64,000 nucleotides of DNA from Rhizobium sp. TH2 (GCF_024707525.1 NZ_CP062231.1:5149501-5213500), one strand, 5' to 3'. Shown: positions 12,278 through 22,827, numbered from the stretch's first letter. Notes: generated by a model from the sequence alone, not told the origin. Program-made: numbers and translations.

Positions 12278-13423
12278 TCACGGACAGGATTCCAGATAGT
12301 CGGTGCTTCGCATTTCGAACAGCCTGGAAACCGTCCGGTCGAACTCGAAGCCGGTCGTACCCTTCCGCACCGGCAGCAAATCCTCCGGCATCGCTTCGCC
12401 GGATGCGATCAGCCGCACATGCCCATCGTAGAGCGTGTCGATGAGATTGATGAAGCGTTTGGTTTCGTTGCGCTTTTCCGGCGCCAGCACGGGAATGTGC
12501 TCGATGAAGACCGTTCTGTATCGCGCCGCGATGGCAAGATAATCCGAGGCGCCGAGCGGCTTTTCGCAAAGGTCGCGGAAGGTGAAGCGCGCAGCACCGA
12601 GCGCGGCAGCGGGAACGGGTACCTCACGGCCCTTCATCTCGATAGTCTCCGGGCGAGGCGTGACGCCATCGGTCAGCTTGTGCCAGGCCGCCTCGATCTT
12701 CGCATCGGTCTCCGGTCCCAGCGGAGCCAGCCAGACCGGCAGGCTCCTGGTCTTTTCCAGCCGGTAGTCGGTGCGGGAATCGAGCGAGACGACATCGGTA
12801 TATTGCTTGAGCAGTGTCACGAATGGCAGAAAAAGCTGGCGGTTGAGGCCATCGATGTAGAGATTGTCGGGCTCGACATTGGAGGTCGCGACCAGCACCG
12901 AGCCGCGCTGGAAGAGTTCCGTGAACAACCGCGACAGGATCATCGCATCGGCGATATCGGTGACGGTGAATTCATCGAAGCAGAGCAGAACCGCCTCGTC
13001 GTGGAGGGCAGCGGCGACCGGCGGCACCGGATCGGCCTGGCGGGTCTCGCCGTTCTTCAGCTTCTGCCGGTGGGCGTGGATACGCCCATGCACATCGGCC
13101 ATGAATTCGTGGAAATGGGCGCGGCGCTTCTTCGCGATCGGCGCCAGTTCATACATCATGTCCATCAGCATGGTCTTGCCGCGCCCGACGCTGCCATGGA
13201 TATAAAGCCCGCGAACGGGATTATCGGTCTTGCGCTTGGCGGCGAACAGCCAACCCAGTGCTGAGGACTTGCTGGCCGGCGCGCGCGCCTTGAGCGCCGA
13301 CAGCACGCCGTCAAGCCGTTTGGCGACCATGATCTGCTGGGGATCGCGTTCAAGGGTGCCGTCTGCCGCCAGGGCTTCCAGCCGCTCGACGACACTGCAT
13401 GAATAGTCGGGCGGCGCCTGCAT
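12278..13423 (-). CDS. zapE: Cell division protein ZapE (AFG1-like ATPase)
   Basis: 381 residues of the AFG1/ZapE P-loop ATPase family. The Walker A motif is GSVGRGKTMLMD (from residue 77), followed by HFHEFM, the Walker B stretch LLCFDEFTVTDIADAM, and a sensor-like LVATSNVEPDNLY. In E. coli ZapE associates with the Z-ring late in division; mitochondrial relatives handle respiratory-complex proteins. In rhizobia the gene commonly lies directly upstream of mdh, as here. The gap to mdh is 196 bases, and the lipoprotein gene upstream ends 15 bases before its start. Confidence 0.95.
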   Translation of the reverse strand: MQAPPDYSCSVVERLEALAADGTLERDPQQIMVAKRLDGVLSALKARAPASKSSALGWLFAAKRKTDNPVRGLYIHGSVGRGKTMLMDMMYELAPIAKKRRAHFHEFMADVHGRIHAHRQKLKNGETRQADPVPPVAAALHDEAVLLCFDEFTVTDIADAMILSRLFTELFQRGSVLVATSNVEPDNLYIDGLNRQLFLPFVTLLKQYTDVVSLDSRTDYRLEKTRSLPVWLAPLGPETDAKIEAAWHKLTDGVTPRPETIEMKGREVPVPAAALGAARFTFRDLCEKPLGASDYLAIAARYRTVFIEHIPVLAPEKRNETKRFINLIDTLYDGHVRLIASGEAMPEDLLPVRKGTTGFEFDRTVSRLFEMRSTDYLESCP

Positions 13424-13438
13424 CAGGGAAGGCCTGTC

Positions 13439-13960
13439 TTAGCGGGAAAGGACGATCGGCGTTCCGGTATTGCTGCGTCCGTCGAACTTGTTCTCGCCGG
13501 TCTTATAGAAGGTGGCGACCTGGTTGCCGGCGCGATCCTTGATCACGATCTGCTTGCCGGTGACTTCCCAGGAATTCATCAGCGCCAGCTCATTGCCGCA
13601 GCCACGCGTGCCGCCGCGCGAACCGGCGCCGAGATTGGTCAGCGTCAGGAACATCTGGCAATTGGCACCGGCGGCGCTGACCTTCCAGCTGCCGACCATG
13701 TTCTCTTTCTTGACGTCGAGCGCGGTCGCCGCCATCTGGTCGCCCTGCAGTGCGGCGTTCGGATCATTGGCCGGTTTCTGCGGGAACTGCGCCGTATCGG
13801 TCGTCGGGTCTGGCAACTGCCCGGTTTCGACGGGCGCCACGGGCTGGGCATCGAGCGGCTCGGGCTTCATCGTGGTATCGACCCTATCCATCCGGTCGGT
13901 GCCGCAGCCGGCAAGCATCAAACCCGCAGCGAAAACCGCGATCAATCTGGAAGCCTGCAT
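13439..13960 (-). CDS. Omp19-like outer-membrane lipoprotein with AprI/Inh domain
   Basis: 173 residues. A signal peptide ends in the lipobox LAGC, then a Pro/Thr/Asp-rich linker leads to a C-terminal AprI/Inh-type beta-barrel domain from about residue 85 (MVGSWKVSAAGANCQMFLTL to the end). The ending FDGRSNTGTPIVLSR closely resembles the C-terminus of Brucella Omp19, a surface lipoprotein that inhibits host proteases. The two cysteines of the domain (NCQMF, GCGNEL) are present. The start at 13960 is supported by AAGGAG eight bases upstream; an upstream in-frame ATG at 13990 lacks this. Likely location is the outer membrane; protease inhibition is inferred from the family. Confidence 0.87.
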   Translation of the reverse strand: MQASRLIAVFAAGLMLAGCGTDRMDRVDTTMKPEPLDAQPVAPVETGQLPDPTTDTAQFPQKPANDPNAALQGDQMAATALDVKKENMVGSWKVSAAGANCQMFLTLTNLGAGSRGGTRGCGNELALMNSWEVTGKQIVIKDRAGNQVATFYKTGENKFDGRSNTGTPIVLSR

Positions 13961-14064
13961 CCCTGTCTCCTTCATTCCGCCTTGCGGCAATCATTCCCTG
14001 AACCGGAAAATTATGGCGGATTTACCGTAAGGCCATATGGTTAATCAAGTCGTAACACGAGCCT

Positions 14065-14901
14065 TCAGGCACCTGGCTGGAGGTAATGCGCCTTGATTTC
14101 GTCGATATAGAACCGCTCGGCGGCAGCGTGGCGTTCAGCAGCCAGCGCGCGTTCGGGCAGGCTGAATGCTTCAAGTATCTTTCCATAATGGTCCCGCGCC
14201 TCAATGAGAAAGCGGCTGACAGCATCCGGCACCTTGCCGGTCCCCATTTCCCGCGTGACGCTTTTCTCTGCGATCATAACGTCGATCAGGTCCGAAAGGT
14301 CCGTCGGGATCCGAACATTTTGCATGAGAAGCTGGAGGTTCATCGGCGGAAGTTCGCCGAAATCGCGCGCTTCCATGTATTTCAGCGATAATACCGGCCG
14401 AAGCGCGTAGAAAACCTTCTTCAGCTTCACCCCATCATCGGTGAAAACATGATCGTGCCGCTTGAGCAGGCCGAAATAGTGTTTTGCCACGAGATGCGGA
14501 TCGACGATGCGCTCCAGCAGACCGGAAAGCCGCTCGCGGAAGCCGGCCATTTGCTCGTAGACATGCGGCGACTTGACCCATTCGACGATTGTCGCATTGC
14601 CTTTTACTGTCAGCAGCAGCGCCTTGCGCAGGTCCCAGCCGCCAGTATCGACCTCGCCCTCGATGGGAAATTCGATCACATCCCGATCGGCATTGAGCTT
14701 CAGATGATCCTCGACTGGCCTGAGATAGACGAATCGGCAATCGTAATCGCTGTCGGGCGAGGGAAATCCCCATGCCCTGCTGCCGCTCTCGATCGCGAAC
14801 AGGATGCGGATGCCGGATGCGCGGACCGTGTCCAAGCGTTTGCGGATTTCGCTGACGGCATCCGGCGAAAATCCCCCAGATATCAAATCAGGGAAGGGCA
14901 T
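14065..14901 (-). CDS. Predicted nucleotidyltransferase (YcgL/COG3541 type)
   Basis: 278 residues with a polymerase-beta-like nucleotidyltransferase core: GSRAWGFPSPDSDYDCRF (about 41-58) is the GS-x-DxD motif, followed by helical regions (SPHVYEQMAGF, VKLKKVFYALRPVL). Members are predicted to transfer nucleotides to unknown targets; none close to this is characterised to my knowledge. Its ATG shares one base with the sdhB stop (TGATG), so it is translationally coupled to the succinate dehydrogenase operon as a fifth gene. Whether that reflects function or convenience is unknown. Confidence 0.88.
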   Translation of the reverse strand: MPFPDLISGGFSPDAVSEIRKRLDTVRASGIRILFAIESGSRAWGFPSPDSDYDCRFVYLRPVEDHLKLNADRDVIEFPIEGEVDTGGWDLRKALLLTVKGNATIVEWVKSPHVYEQMAGFRERLSGLLERIVDPHLVAKHYFGLLKRHDHVFTDDGVKLKKVFYALRPVLSLKYMEARDFGELPPMNLQLLMQNVRIPTDLSDLIDVMIAEKSVTREMGTGKVPDAVSRFLIEARDHYGKILEAFSLPERALAAERHAAAERFYIDEIKAHYLQPGA

Positions 14902-15680
14902 CAGACCCGGCGCTCGACCATCATCTTCTTGATCTCGGCGATCGCCTTGGCGGGGTTCAGGCCCTTAGGGCAGGCCTGGGCGCAGTTCATGATCGTGTGG
15001 CAGCGGTAGAGCCTGAACGGATCCTCGAGATCGTCGAGGCGCTCGCCCTTCGCTTCGTCTCTGGAGTCGATCAGCCAGCGATAGGCCTGCAGCAGGACGG
15101 CAGGACCAAGATAGCGGTCGCCGTTCCACCAATAGCTCGGACAGGAGGCCGAGCAGCAGGCGCAGAGGATGCATTCATAGAGGCCGTCGAGCTTCTGGCG
15201 ATCCTCGTGGCTCTGCTTCCATTCCTTGGCCGGCGTGGGCGAGACGGTCTTCAGCCAGGGCTCGATCGAGCGGTGCTGGGCGTAGAAATTGCTGAGATCT
15301 GGCACCAGGTCCTTGACTACGGGCATATGCGGCAGCGGATAGATCTTCACCGTGCCCTTCACCTCGTCCATGCCCTTGGTGCAGGCAAGCGTGTTGGTGC
15401 CGTCGATATTCATCGCGCAGGAACCGCAGATGCCCTCGCGACAGGACCGACGGAAGGTCAGCGTCGGATCGATCCTGTTCTTGATGTAGATCAGGCCGTC
15501 GAGGACCATCGGCCCGCAATCGTCGATATCGACATAATAGGTATCGATCGTCGGGTTCTTGTCGTCGTCCGGTGACCAGCGATAGATCCGGTACTCGCGG
15601 ACATTCTTGGCATCCGCCGGCTTCGGCCAGACCTTGCCTTCGCTCATCGTTGAGTTCTTGGGGAGAGTGAGTTCAACCAT
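14901..15680 (-). CDS. sdhB: Succinate dehydrogenase iron-sulfur subunit
   Basis: 259 residues carrying the three iron-sulfur clusters that pass electrons from FAD to ubiquinone. Cluster ligands are visible: [2Fe-2S] at Cys80, 85, 88 and 100; ferredoxin-like cysteines at 170, 173, 176, 180 and 227, 233, 237 for the [4Fe-4S] and [3Fe-4S] centres. The start at 15680 has GGAG seven bases upstream. It lies 11 bases downstream of sdhA in the order sdhC, sdhD, sdhA, sdhB. Confidence 0.98.
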   Translation of the reverse strand: MVELTLPKNSTMSEGKVWPKPADAKNVREYRIYRWSPDDDKNPTIDTYYVDIDDCGPMVLDGLIYIKNRIDPTLTFRRSCREGICGSCAMNIDGTNTLACTKGMDEVKGTVKIYPLPHMPVVKDLVPDLSNFYAQHRSIEPWLKTVSPTPAKEWKQSHEDRQKLDGLYECILCACCSASCPSYWWNGDRYLGPAVLLQAYRWLIDSRDEAKGERLDDLEDPFRLYRCHTIMNCAQACPKGLNPAKAIAEIKKMMVERRV

Positions 15681-15691
15681 TTGTCATCTCC

Positions 15692-17533
15692 TCAATACAC
15701 ACGAGCTTTTGGCTCGATCTTGTGCGGATCGATGCCGGGCTGCAGCAATTCGGTATGGACCGGGCGGTAATCGAGCTTCACTTCGCCCTCCGGCGAAACC
15801 CAGCTCAGCGTGTGCTTGCGCCAGTTGACATCATCGCGGCCGGAGAAGGGGCCATCGACATAGTCCTCGCGGGCATGCGACCCACGGCTTTCCTTGCGGG
15901 CTTCGGCGCCATGGACGGTGGTGATGGCGCAGGCCATCAGGTTTTCGAGTTCCAGAGTTTCGACGAGGTCGGAATTCCAGATCATCGAGCGGTCGGTGAC
16001 CTTGATATCCTTCAGTTCCGTCCAGATCTCCGAGATGCGCTTGCAGCCGCTTTCGAGCGATTCCTGCGTGCGGAAGACGGCTGCATCGTCCTGCATGGCA
16101 CGCTGCATCTTTTCGCGCAGCACGGCCGTGGGGGTGGAACCGTTTGCGTGCCGCGACTTGTCGAAGCGATCCATGATCCGGTCGCAAGCGGCATGGTTCA
16201 GCGCCGGGATCGGTGCGACGCGGTCGATCACCTCTCCGGCGCGGATGGCGGCGGCGCGACCGAAGACGACGAGGTCGATCAGCGAATTGGAGCCGAGGCG
16301 GTTGGCGCCGTGCACCGAGGCACAGCCGGCCTCGCCGACCGCCATCAGGCCGGGCGCGATACGCTCGGGATTGGCGCCATCGGCATTGAGCACCTCGCCC
16401 CAGTAATTGGTCGGGATGCCGCCCATGTTGTAATGCACCGTCGGCAGGACCGGGATCGGCTCGTGGGTCACATCGACGCCGGCGAAGATCTTGGCGCTCT
16501 CGGAAATACCCGGCAGGCGCTCGGCAAGCACGGCCGGATCGAGATGATCGAGATGCAGGTAAATATGGTCCTTGGCCTTGCCGACGCCGCGGCCTTCACG
16601 GATTTCCAGCGTCATGCAGCGCGAGACGACATCGCGCGAGGCGAGGTCCTTGGCGTTGGGCGCATAACGCTCCATGAAGCGCTCGCCCTCGGAATTGACG
16701 AGGTAGCCGCCTTCGCCGCGCGCGCCTTCGGTGATCAGACAGCCCGCGCCATAGATGCCGGTCGGGTGGAACTGCACGAATTCCATGTCCTGCAGCGGCA
16801 GGCCGGCACGCGCGATCATGCCATTGCCGTCGCCGGTGCAGGTATGCGCCGAAGTCGCCGAGAAATAGGCGCGGCCATAGCCGCCGGTCGCCAGCACCAC
16901 CATCTTGGCGGAGAAACGATGGATCGTGCCGTCATCGAGGTTCCAGGCCACCACGCCGGTGCAACGGCCGTCATCCGCCATGATCAGGTCGAGCGCGAAA
17001 TATTCGACGAAGAATTCGGCATTGTGCTTGAGCGACTGGCCGTAAAGCGTGTGCAGGATGGCATGACCGGTGCGGTCGGCAGCCGCACAAGTGCGTTGTA
17101 CGGGCGGACCTTCGCCGTAATTCTGCATGTGGCCGCCGAACGGGCGCTGGTAGATGCGGCCGTCCTCGGTGCGCGAGAAGGGTACGCCGTAGTGCTCGAG
17201 TTCATAGACCGCCTTGGGCGCTTCCATGGCGAGATACTGCATCGCGTCGACATCGCCGAGCCAGTCCGAGCCCTTGACGGTATCGTACATGTGCCACTGC
17301 CAGCTATCAGGCGTCATGTTTTGGAGCGAAGCGGCGATACCGCCCTGTGCGGCGACCGTATGCGAGCGGGTCGGGAAGACCTTGGTGATACAGGCGGTCT
17401 TGAAGCCCTGTTCGGCCATGCCGAGCGTGGCGCGCAGGCCAGCACCGCCGGCGCCAACCACGACCACGTCATAGGAATGGTCGACATATTCGTAGGTCTT
17501 GCCGCCTGTCGCCGGTGAAGAGGGAGATGCCAT
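15692..17533 (-). CDS. sdhA: Succinate dehydrogenase flavoprotein subunit
   Basis: 613 residues, FAD-binding catalytic subunit of complex II. The dinucleotide motif GAGGAG lies at 27-32 and the histidine for covalent FAD attachment is His58 in [10 protein letters not shown]. The succinate-site region ([21 protein letters not shown]) and the C-terminal YRPVH are intact. The ATG at 17533 is chosen with AGGAT upstream; a TTG two codons earlier is possible. It starts six bases after sdhD. FAD attachment probably needs a maturation factor (SdhE or the SdhAF4-type protein at 57576). Confidence 0.98.
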   Translation of the reverse strand: MASPSSPATGGKTYEYVDHSYDVVVVGAGGAGLRATLGMAEQGFKTACITKVFPTRSHTVAAQGGIAASLQNMTPDSWQWHMYDTVKGSDWLGDVDAMQYLAMEAPKAVYELEHYGVPFSRTEDGRIYQRPFGGHMQNYGEGPPVQRTCAAADRTGHAILHTLYGQSLKHNAEFFVEYFALDLIMADDGRCTGVVAWNLDDGTIHRFSAKMVVLATGGYGRAYFSATSAHTCTGDGNGMIARAGLPLQDMEFVQFHPTGIYGAGCLITEGARGEGGYLVNSEGERFMERYAPNAKDLASRDVVSRCMTLEIREGRGVGKAKDHIYLHLDHLDPAVLAERLPGISESAKIFAGVDVTHEPIPVLPTVHYNMGGIPTNYWGEVLNADGANPERIAPGLMAVGEAGCASVHGANRLGSNSLIDLVVFGRAAAIRAGEVIDRVAPIPALNHAACDRIMDRFDKSRHANGSTPTAVLREKMQRAMQDDAAVFRTQESLESGCKRISEIWTELKDIKVTDRSMIWNSDLVETLELENLMACAITTVHGAEARKESRGSHAREDYVDGPFSGRDDVNWRKHTLSWVSPEGEVKLDYRPVHTELLQPGIDPHKIEPKARVY

Positions 17534-17539
17534 GGTCAA

Positions 17540-17920
17540 TTATCCTGCAAAACCGGTCTTCAGCACGGCGAAAAGACAGAGCGCGCCGACGATGACGGTG
17601 AAAAACGTATTGAGCATCAGAAGCACGACCTTCCGGAATTCATTGTGGATGTAATCCTCGATGACCACCTGCATGCCGAGACGTGCATGGATCAGGCCGG
17701 AGATGACCACGAGACCCATGATGACGGCGACGACCGGATTGCCGAGGGCAGCCACGACCTCTTCATAAGGCGCGCCATGATATTTGATGATGAAGCCGAT
17801 GAAGAACAGCATCAGCGGCACATTGGCGACGGCGGTGAGCCGCTGGCGCCAGAAATGATCGGTGCCCTCCTTGGCGGAACCGAGGCCGCGAACCTTGCCG
17901 AGGGGCGTACGCATATCCAT
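17540..17920 (-). CDS. sdhD: Succinate dehydrogenase hydrophobic membrane anchor
   Basis: 126 residues with three transmembrane segments ([52 protein letters not shown]) and the conserved [15 protein letters not shown], where the histidine and Asp-Tyr pair sit near the heme and quinone site. The start at 17920 (MDMRTPLG) has GAGGAG eight bases upstream. A longer open frame extends upstream through sdhC but is not the gene. The gap to sdhC is 11 bases. Confidence 0.95.
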   Translation of the reverse strand: MDMRTPLGKVRGLGSAKEGTDHFWRQRLTAVANVPLMLFFIGFIIKYHGAPYEEVVAALGNPVVAVIMGLVVISGLIHARLGMQVVIEDYIHNEFRKVVLLMLNTFFTVIVGALCLFAVLKTGFAG

Positions 17921-17931
17921 GAACAGTCTCC

Positions 17932-18324
17932 TCAGCGGACCATGAAGCCGACGATCCACAGCAGGACCGCGATGACGGGCGAAGCGACGAAGGTGATCTT
18001 GGCGACGCGGGTGGTCAGGTGCTTGTCGAAACCATAGCCCAGATCCCAGACGAAATGACGCAAGCCACCCAGCATGTGCTGGACCAGCGCCCAGGTGAAG
18101 CCGAATAGGATGATCATGCCGATCCAGGAGCCGAAGATCCAATTGACCCAGGCGAAATATTCCGGACCCGATGCCGCCGCGATCAGCCACCAGGCCACGA
18201 GGACGGTGCCGAAATAGAGTCCCATGCCGGTGATACGGTGGATGATCGAACTCATCATTGTCGGAATGGGACGATAAATCTGCAAGTGAGGAGACAAGGG
18301 CCGGTTCTTGACCGTATTCGCCAT
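17932..18324 (-). CDS. sdhC: Succinate dehydrogenase cytochrome b556 subunit
   Basis: 130 residues with three transmembrane helices. The N-terminus [13 protein letters not shown] and SIIHRITG (His29) are hallmarks of SdhC, and [12 protein letters not shown] provides the heme-ligand region (His83, His90). It is the first gene of sdhCDAB. A promoter should lie in the 326 bases upstream (18325-18650), a region that also serves the divergent gene at 18651. Confidence 0.97.
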   Translation of the reverse strand: MANTVKNRPLSPHLQIYRPIPTMMSSIIHRITGMGLYFGTVLVAWWLIAAASGPEYFAWVNWIFGSWIGMIILFGFTWALVQHMLGGLRHFVWDLGYGFDKHLTTRVAKITFVASPVIAVLLWIVGFMVR

Positions 18325-18650
18325 TTATGGACCTCCCGGAGGGGCAATCAGGGTAGCGCCTGAGCGGCGCGTGCAATGCATTGCGAGGGGCTTATGTGCA
18401 TTGCGTCATAACGGTGTTTAATCGCCTGATTGCGGCGCGGCAAGCCCTCAAAAATAGCTACATCGGTTTAAATCGATTTTTATTCCGGGGGCTTAGCAAA
18501 AAGTCCTGAACAAACGTTCAAGGTTCATGCTTCCCGGCTCACAGAGCAGACTGTGCCATTTCGTAACACATTGACTTTGCGGACATTTTCATTAACTCTC
18601 TGTTAATTCGCGCCCGCTTCGGCGCTTAGACTCCTTGATGGAGAACGGCC
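18325..18650. other. Divergent intergenic region, sdhC / 18651 gene
   Basis: 326 bases without a supportable gene. It holds the promoters of both flanking genes. The only specific signal I see is a TTAA-N7-TTAA site near the right end (18592-18606). An AT-rich patch at about 18445-18485 may be the sdhC promoter zone. Confidence 0.6.
18592..18606 (+). promoter_or_regulatory. Predicted CtrA binding site
   Basis: TTAACTCTCTGTTAA is an exact TTAA-N7-TTAA, the full consensus of the cell-cycle regulator CtrA. It lies 45 bases before the start of the secreted basic protein at 18651, where it would overlap the promoter. The match is seen; binding is inferred. Confidence 0.6.
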
Positions 18651-19202
18651 ATGTTCAGGCTTACCGCATATATCCTTGCCGCACTTGCCATGCTGTCGTT
18701 TTTTGCCGTGGCCGATGCACAGGCGGGCAATCGCCACGAGCGCCGCATCCACAATCATCAGAAGAACGTGCATTACAAGACGCGCCGGACCGTTCGGATG
18801 AGGAGCGTCAACGCAAGCAACCGATACTATGGCAATCGGCGCATCTCGCGCGGCACGCTGTCGTTCAGGGTCGATCGCGACCGCAGGAACGGCTTTCATC
18901 GCCATCACCGAAATCGTTACTACACGAGGTATCGCGTCAACACGGGCAATGTGGTCATCATCAATGTCAATGGCGACCGCTCGTATCGCCTGCCCGTCAA
19001 TCGCGTGGCCCAACGCAACACCTATTCGGGCGATGTCGATGTCTATTCGGTGCCTGGCGTCGGCACCTATTCCTATGGCGAAGGCTCGTCGGACGTCGTG
19101 GTGACCGGGAGCGTTCCGTCCGCCACGATCATCGACGTCAAAACACTCAGGCCGAACCACGCCTGCGAGATGCAGGCCGGCGTCTGCGTCATCAGGCCTT
19201 AG
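18651..19202 (+). CDS. Secreted, highly basic protein of unknown function
   Basis: 183 residues beginning with a signal peptide ([26 protein letters not shown]). The mature first half is very rich in Arg, His and Asn with Tyr ([29 protein letters not shown]); the second half is Gly/Ser/Val-rich and ends with two cysteines ([14 protein letters not shown]) that could pair. No family is recognised. It may bind an acidic surface polymer or the cell wall, but that is only suggested by charge. It overlaps the end of hisC by 4 bases in convergent orientation and has a CtrA-like site upstream. Confidence 0.75.
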   Translation: MFRLTAYILAALAMLSFFAVADAQAGNRHERRIHNHQKNVHYKTRRTVRMRSVNASNRYYGNRRISRGTLSFRVDRDRRNGFHRHHRNRYYTRYRVNTGNVVIINVNGDRSYRLPVNRVAQRNTYSGDVDVYSVPGVGTYSYGEGSSDVVVTGSVPSATIIDVKTLRPNHACEMQAGVCVIRP

Positions 19203-20266
19203 AGCCTTTTATTGACGATCTCGTCGATCGCCTCCATCAGGCGATCGCACTCCGCTTCCGTGCCGATCGAAATACGCAGGAAATCCGAAATGCGCGGCTT
19301 TGCGAAGTGGCGCACAAGGATCGATCGCTCACGCAATGCCTGGGCTAGGCCCGCGCCATCGCGATCCGGATGGCGGGCGAAGACGAAGTTCGCCTGTGAC
19401 GGAAGCACTTCGAAGCCTCGCTGGCGCAGCCCACCGGTAATCCGGTCACGCGATGCGACCACCTTGTTGCGCGTCGTATCAAACCATTCCTCATCCTCGA
19501 TCGCGGCAGTGGCGCCAGCTTCGGCGAGACGATCGAGCGGGTAGGAATTGAAGCTGTCCTTAACCCGCTCCAGTGCTTCGATCAACGGCCGCTGGCCGAT
19601 CGCGAAACCGACTCGCAGGCCAGCGAGCGAACGCGACTTCGAAAGCGTGTGGATGACCAGCAGGTTCGGATAACTTTTGACCAGCGGTATCGCGGTCTCG
19701 CCGCCGAAATCGATATAGGCCTCGTCGATCACAATCACCTGATCCGGATGCGCCGCTACCAGTGCCTCGATATCGGCGAGCGGCAGGCCAATGCCGGTGG
19801 GCGCATTGGGATTAGGCAGAATGATGGCGCCACAGGGCCTGACGTAATCGGCAAGCCGGACACGGAAATTCTCATCCAGCGGCACGGCCACGGCGTCGAT
19901 GCCATAGAGCAGGCTGTAGACCGGATAGAAGCTGTAGGTGATGTCGGGATAGAGCAGCGGCTTGTCATGCTTCAGCAGCGCCTGGAAGGCATGCGCGAGA
20001 ACCTCATCGGAACCATTGCCGACGAACACTTCCTCGATACCGACGCCATGATGCTTGGCAATTGCGATACGCAATCTGGTCGAAGCCGGATCGGGATAGA
20101 GCCGCAGCCTGTCGCCAGCTTCGGCCGCAATTGCCGCGAGCGCCTTGGGCGACGGGCCATAAGGGTTCTCGTTCGTATTCAGCTTGACCAGGTTGTCGAT
20201 CTTCGGCTGTTCGCCGGCGACATAGGGCTTCAGCGTCGAGACGACAGGCGACCAGTATTTGCTCAT
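19199..20266 (-). CDS. hisC: Histidinol-phosphate aminotransferase
   Basis: 355-residue PLP aminotransferase of fold type I. It shows the N-terminal [13 protein letters not shown], the PLP-binding segment [22 protein letters not shown], and the Schiff-base lysine in [15 protein letters not shown] (Lys210). It makes histidinol phosphate in histidine synthesis; close relatives can also act on aromatic amino acids. The ATG at 20266 shares one base with the ispA stop (TGATG) and has GAGG upstream. A TTG one codon earlier is unlikely. Confidence 0.94.
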   Translation of the reverse strand: MSKYWSPVVSTLKPYVAGEQPKIDNLVKLNTNENPYGPSPKALAAIAAEAGDRLRLYPDPASTRLRIAIAKHHGVGIEEVFVGNGSDEVLAHAFQALLKHDKPLLYPDITYSFYPVYSLLYGIDAVAVPLDENFRVRLADYVRPCGAIILPNPNAPTGIGLPLADIEALVAAHPDQVIVIDEAYIDFGGETAIPLVKSYPNLLVIHTLSKSRSLAGLRVGFAIGQRPLIEALERVKDSFNSYPLDRLAEAGATAAIEDEEWFDTTRNKVVASRDRITGGLRQRGFEVLPSQANFVFARHPDRDGAGLAQALRERSILVRHFAKPRISDFLRISIGTEAECDRLMEAIDEIVNKRL

Positions 20267-21174
20267 CAATTTTTCCTCGTCGCGACATAGGATGCGAGCG
20301 CGATCAGCATATTGGCTCTCTCACCATAGGGCGAAAGCAGGGCGGTGGCTTCTTCGATCAGGCCCGCAAGCCTGTGCTGGGTCCACTGCACGCCGTGGAT
20401 GGATGGCAGGGTCTTCTTGCCCCGTGCGGCATCCTTGCCGGCTGCCTTGCCGAGCGTGGCGCTGTCGGCAGTCAAGTCCAACAGATCGTCCTGCAATTGA
20501 AATGCGAGGCCGACGATCTCGCCGAAACGCAGCATGCGGCGGCGGTCCGCGTCCGATGCGCCTGCCGCCAGCGCGCCAGCCTCGCAGGCGAAACGAATCA
20601 GCGCGCCTGTCTTCATCGCCTGCAACCGCGTGATCTCGTCCTCAGCGAGTTCGCGGGTCTCCGCTTCAAGGTCGAGTGCCTGGCCGCCGGCCATGCCGCC
20701 AATGCCCGAAGCGCGCGAGAGCGCCAGAACCAGTGCGATCTTTGTGGCATCCGGCAAGGCGGTCTCAGGCGCGGCAACAATATCGAAAGCATAGGTCAGC
20801 AGGCTATCGCCCGCGAGAATGGCGGTCGCCTCGTCGAATTTCCTGTGCACCGTCGGCTGGCCACGGCGCAGGTCGTCATCGTCCATCGCCGGCAGGTCGT
20901 CATGGATCAGCGAGTAGCAGTGCACGCATTCAAGCGCCGCCGCCACCCGCAACGCCGCAGCGGCGTCACCACCGAAAAGGGCCGCGCTTTCGATAACCAG
21001 CGCGGGCCGCATCCGCTTGCCGCCATTCAGCACGCCGTGACGCATGGCGCCCAGCAGCCGCTCGGGCCGGATGGTTTCACTATGACGGGCGTCACCGGAC
21101 AGCAATTCGCCCAGCAGCGCCTGTACCGCCGCTCCGTGCTGCCCTAACCGTTCCAGAAAGACCTCTTCGCGCAT
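20266..21174 (-). CDS. ispA: Farnesyl/geranylgeranyl diphosphate synthase
   Basis: 302-residue prenyltransferase. The first aspartate-rich motif [10 protein letters not shown] (92-101) and second motif QDDLLD (228-233) are intact, and the length equals that of E. coli IspA. It condenses IPP with DMAPP/GPP to make precursors for quinones, undecaprenyl phosphate and hopanoids. The product chain length (C15 or C20) is not certain from sequence. Start at the ATG 21174 ([10 protein letters not shown]); the in-frame extension upstream has no family similarity. It is translationally coupled to hisC downstream, a pairing with no obvious metabolic logic. Confidence 0.92.
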   Translation of the reverse strand: MREEVFLERLGQHGAAVQALLGELLSGDARHSETIRPERLLGAMRHGVLNGGKRMRPALVIESAALFGGDAAAALRVAAALECVHCYSLIHDDLPAMDDDDLRRGQPTVHRKFDEATAILAGDSLLTYAFDIVAAPETALPDATKIALVLALSRASGIGGMAGGQALDLEAETRELAEDEITRLQAMKTGALIRFACEAGALAAGASDADRRRMLRFGEIVGLAFQLQDDLLDLTADSATLGKAAGKDAARGKKTLPSIHGVQWTQHRLAGLIEEATALLSPYGERANMLIALASYVATRKN

Positions 21175-21412
21175 GCGACGCTCTTTGGCATGGCCGAAAT
21201 CCGCTTGCAACCGTGGAACCCGGGCGGGAATTAACAATTACGCCGCAAAATACTGGTCTTGCCGCATCTAGCGGTCTATGACAGCCATCAGGACTAGCTG
21301 GGAACCGCCGAGGCATTGATTGGAGATCGCACCCGACACGAGTGTTCTGGCTTCGCCATCCGCCATCCCGGATTTTGCCGGGAACGCGGCTGCCGATGCC
21401 GGTGAGTCGCCG

Positions 21413-22087
21413 ATGCGACGGCTGCTCAAACGCGCGCTGAAATGGCTGGTGGTCATCGCTCTCCTGCCATTCGCCCTGATCCTGCTCTATGCGGTGGATT
21501 TCGTGCGCCCGGTTTCGACGCTGATGCTGTGGGATCTCGTCACGCTCCAGGGCTATGACCGCCAATGGGTGGAATTCGAGGATATCGCGCCGGTCCTCGT
21601 CCAGTCCGTGATGATGTCGGAGGACGGGCAATATTGCTCGCATTACGGCGTTGATGTCGTGCAGCTGAGGGGGGTGGTCGAGGATGCGCTCGAAGGGGAA
21701 TCCACCCGCGGCGCATCGACCATTCCCATGCAGACAGCCAAAAATCTGTTTCTGTGGAACGGCCGGTCCTTTGTCCGCAAGGGGCTCGAACTGCCCTTGG
21801 CGCTCGGCGCCGATGCGGTCTGGTCGAAGAAGCGGCTGATGGAGATCTACCTCAACATCGCCGAATGGGGTCCCGGCATCTATGGCGTCGAGGCGGCGGC
21901 GCGGCATCATTTCAAGACGTCGGCGAAGAATCTCAATCGCAAGCAGGCGGCACTTCTTGCGGTGTCGCTGCCCAACCCGATCACGCGCGTGGCGTCAAAG
22001 CCTTCGCGCGGTATGAGCCGGCTTGCCAACCTTATCCAGCGCCGGGCACGAGGTTCCGGCGATTACATCAAATGTCTTTATGATTGA
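21413..22087 (+). CDS. mtgA: Monofunctional peptidoglycan glycosyltransferase
   Basis: 224 residues of the GT51 family, which polymerises lipid II into glycan strands at the inner membrane. An N-terminal basic stretch and single transmembrane helix (residues 10-28) precede the catalytic domain with the key glutamate Glu70 in [15 protein letters not shown], then [18 protein letters not shown] and [20 protein letters not shown]. The start is uncertain: an in-frame TTG at 21320 would add 31 residues; the ATG at 21413 gives the usual layout of charged end plus helix. Confidence 0.94.
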   Translation: MRRLLKRALKWLVVIALLPFALILLYAVDFVRPVSTLMLWDLVTLQGYDRQWVEFEDIAPVLVQSVMMSEDGQYCSHYGVDVVQLRGVVEDALEGESTRGASTIPMQTAKNLFLWNGRSFVRKGLELPLALGADAVWSKKRLMEIYLNIAEWGPGIYGVEAAARHHFKTSAKNLNRKQAALLAVSLPNPITRVASKPSRGMSRLANLIQRRARGSGDYIKCLYD

Positions 22088-22136
22088 CGCCAAATCTATT
22101 CATTTGTCGAAATGAACGGCTGAAACGTAGAACCTC

Positions 22137-22160
22137 CAGGGAGTTCGGCAGAACTCCCTG
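22137..22160 (+). other. Perfect 10-bp hairpin in the leader of the GST gene
   Basis: CAGGGAGTTC, loop GGCA, GAACTCCCTG. No T-run follows, so it is not a standard terminator for mtgA. It ends 19 bases before the GST start codon and leaves the ribosome binding site GGAG just outside, so it could protect the 5' end or affect translation. Confidence 0.55.
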
Positions 22161-22179
22161 AGTTCAACGGAGATGATCG

Positions 22180-22827
22180 ATGACCGCCCTAAAGCTTTAT
22201 GTCGGAAACAAGAATTATTCGTCATGGTCGATGCGGCCCTGGGTCGCCCTGAAGGCGGCGGGCGTGGACTTCACCGATGAAGTCATCCCCTTCGATTTTC
22301 CGGCGGGCAATCCGGCGATCAAGGCGATCTCCGAGAGCGGCACGGTTCCGGTGCTCGAGCATGACGGGCTGAAGATCTGGGAAACGTTGGCGATCATCGA
22401 ATATGTCGCTGAACTCCAGCCCGACAAGCGTCTCTGGCCAGCCGACCGCGAGGACAGGGCGCTCGCCCGCGCCTACTGCTCGGAAATGGCGACCAGCTTC
22501 CGTGCCTTGCGCAATGCCGCGCCGATGAACTTGCGCTATCCCCGAAAGAAGCTTGAAGTCGGCGATGACGTGAAGGCCAATATCAAGCGCATCGAGGAGA
22601 TCTGGCACAAGAGCATCGCCAGGAGCGGCGGGCCGTTCCTGTTCGGCGAATTCTGCGCGGCCGATGCCTTCTTCGCGCCAGTCGTCGCGCGCTTCGATTC
22701 CTATATCCTGTCCGAGCATCCGGTCACCTTGGCCTATATCAAGGCGGTCAAGTCGTATCCGGCCTGGATCGCCTGGGCGACCGATGCCGCCAAGGAGACC
22801 TGGATCGTTCCGGAAGACGAGATTTAG
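22180..22827 (+). CDS. Glutathione S-transferase family protein
   Basis: 215 residues with an N-terminal thioredoxin-fold domain (MTALKLYVGNKNYSSWSMRPW, the SSWSMRPW stretch being the likely glutathione-activating serine region; ESGTVPVLEHDG for glutathione binding) and a C-terminal helical domain. This resembles the YfcF/Zeta-like GSTs annotated in rhizobia. The substrate is unknown. GGAG lies before the ATG. It stands alone between mtgA and rpmF. Confidence 0.9.
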   Translation: MTALKLYVGNKNYSSWSMRPWVALKAAGVDFTDEVIPFDFPAGNPAIKAISESGTVPVLEHDGLKIWETLAIIEYVAELQPDKRLWPADREDRALARAYCSEMATSFRALRNAAPMNLRYPRKKLEVGDDVKANIKRIEEIWHKSIARSGGPFLFGEFCAADAFFAPVVARFDSYILSEHPVTLAYIKAVKSYPAWIAWATDAAKETWIVPEDEI

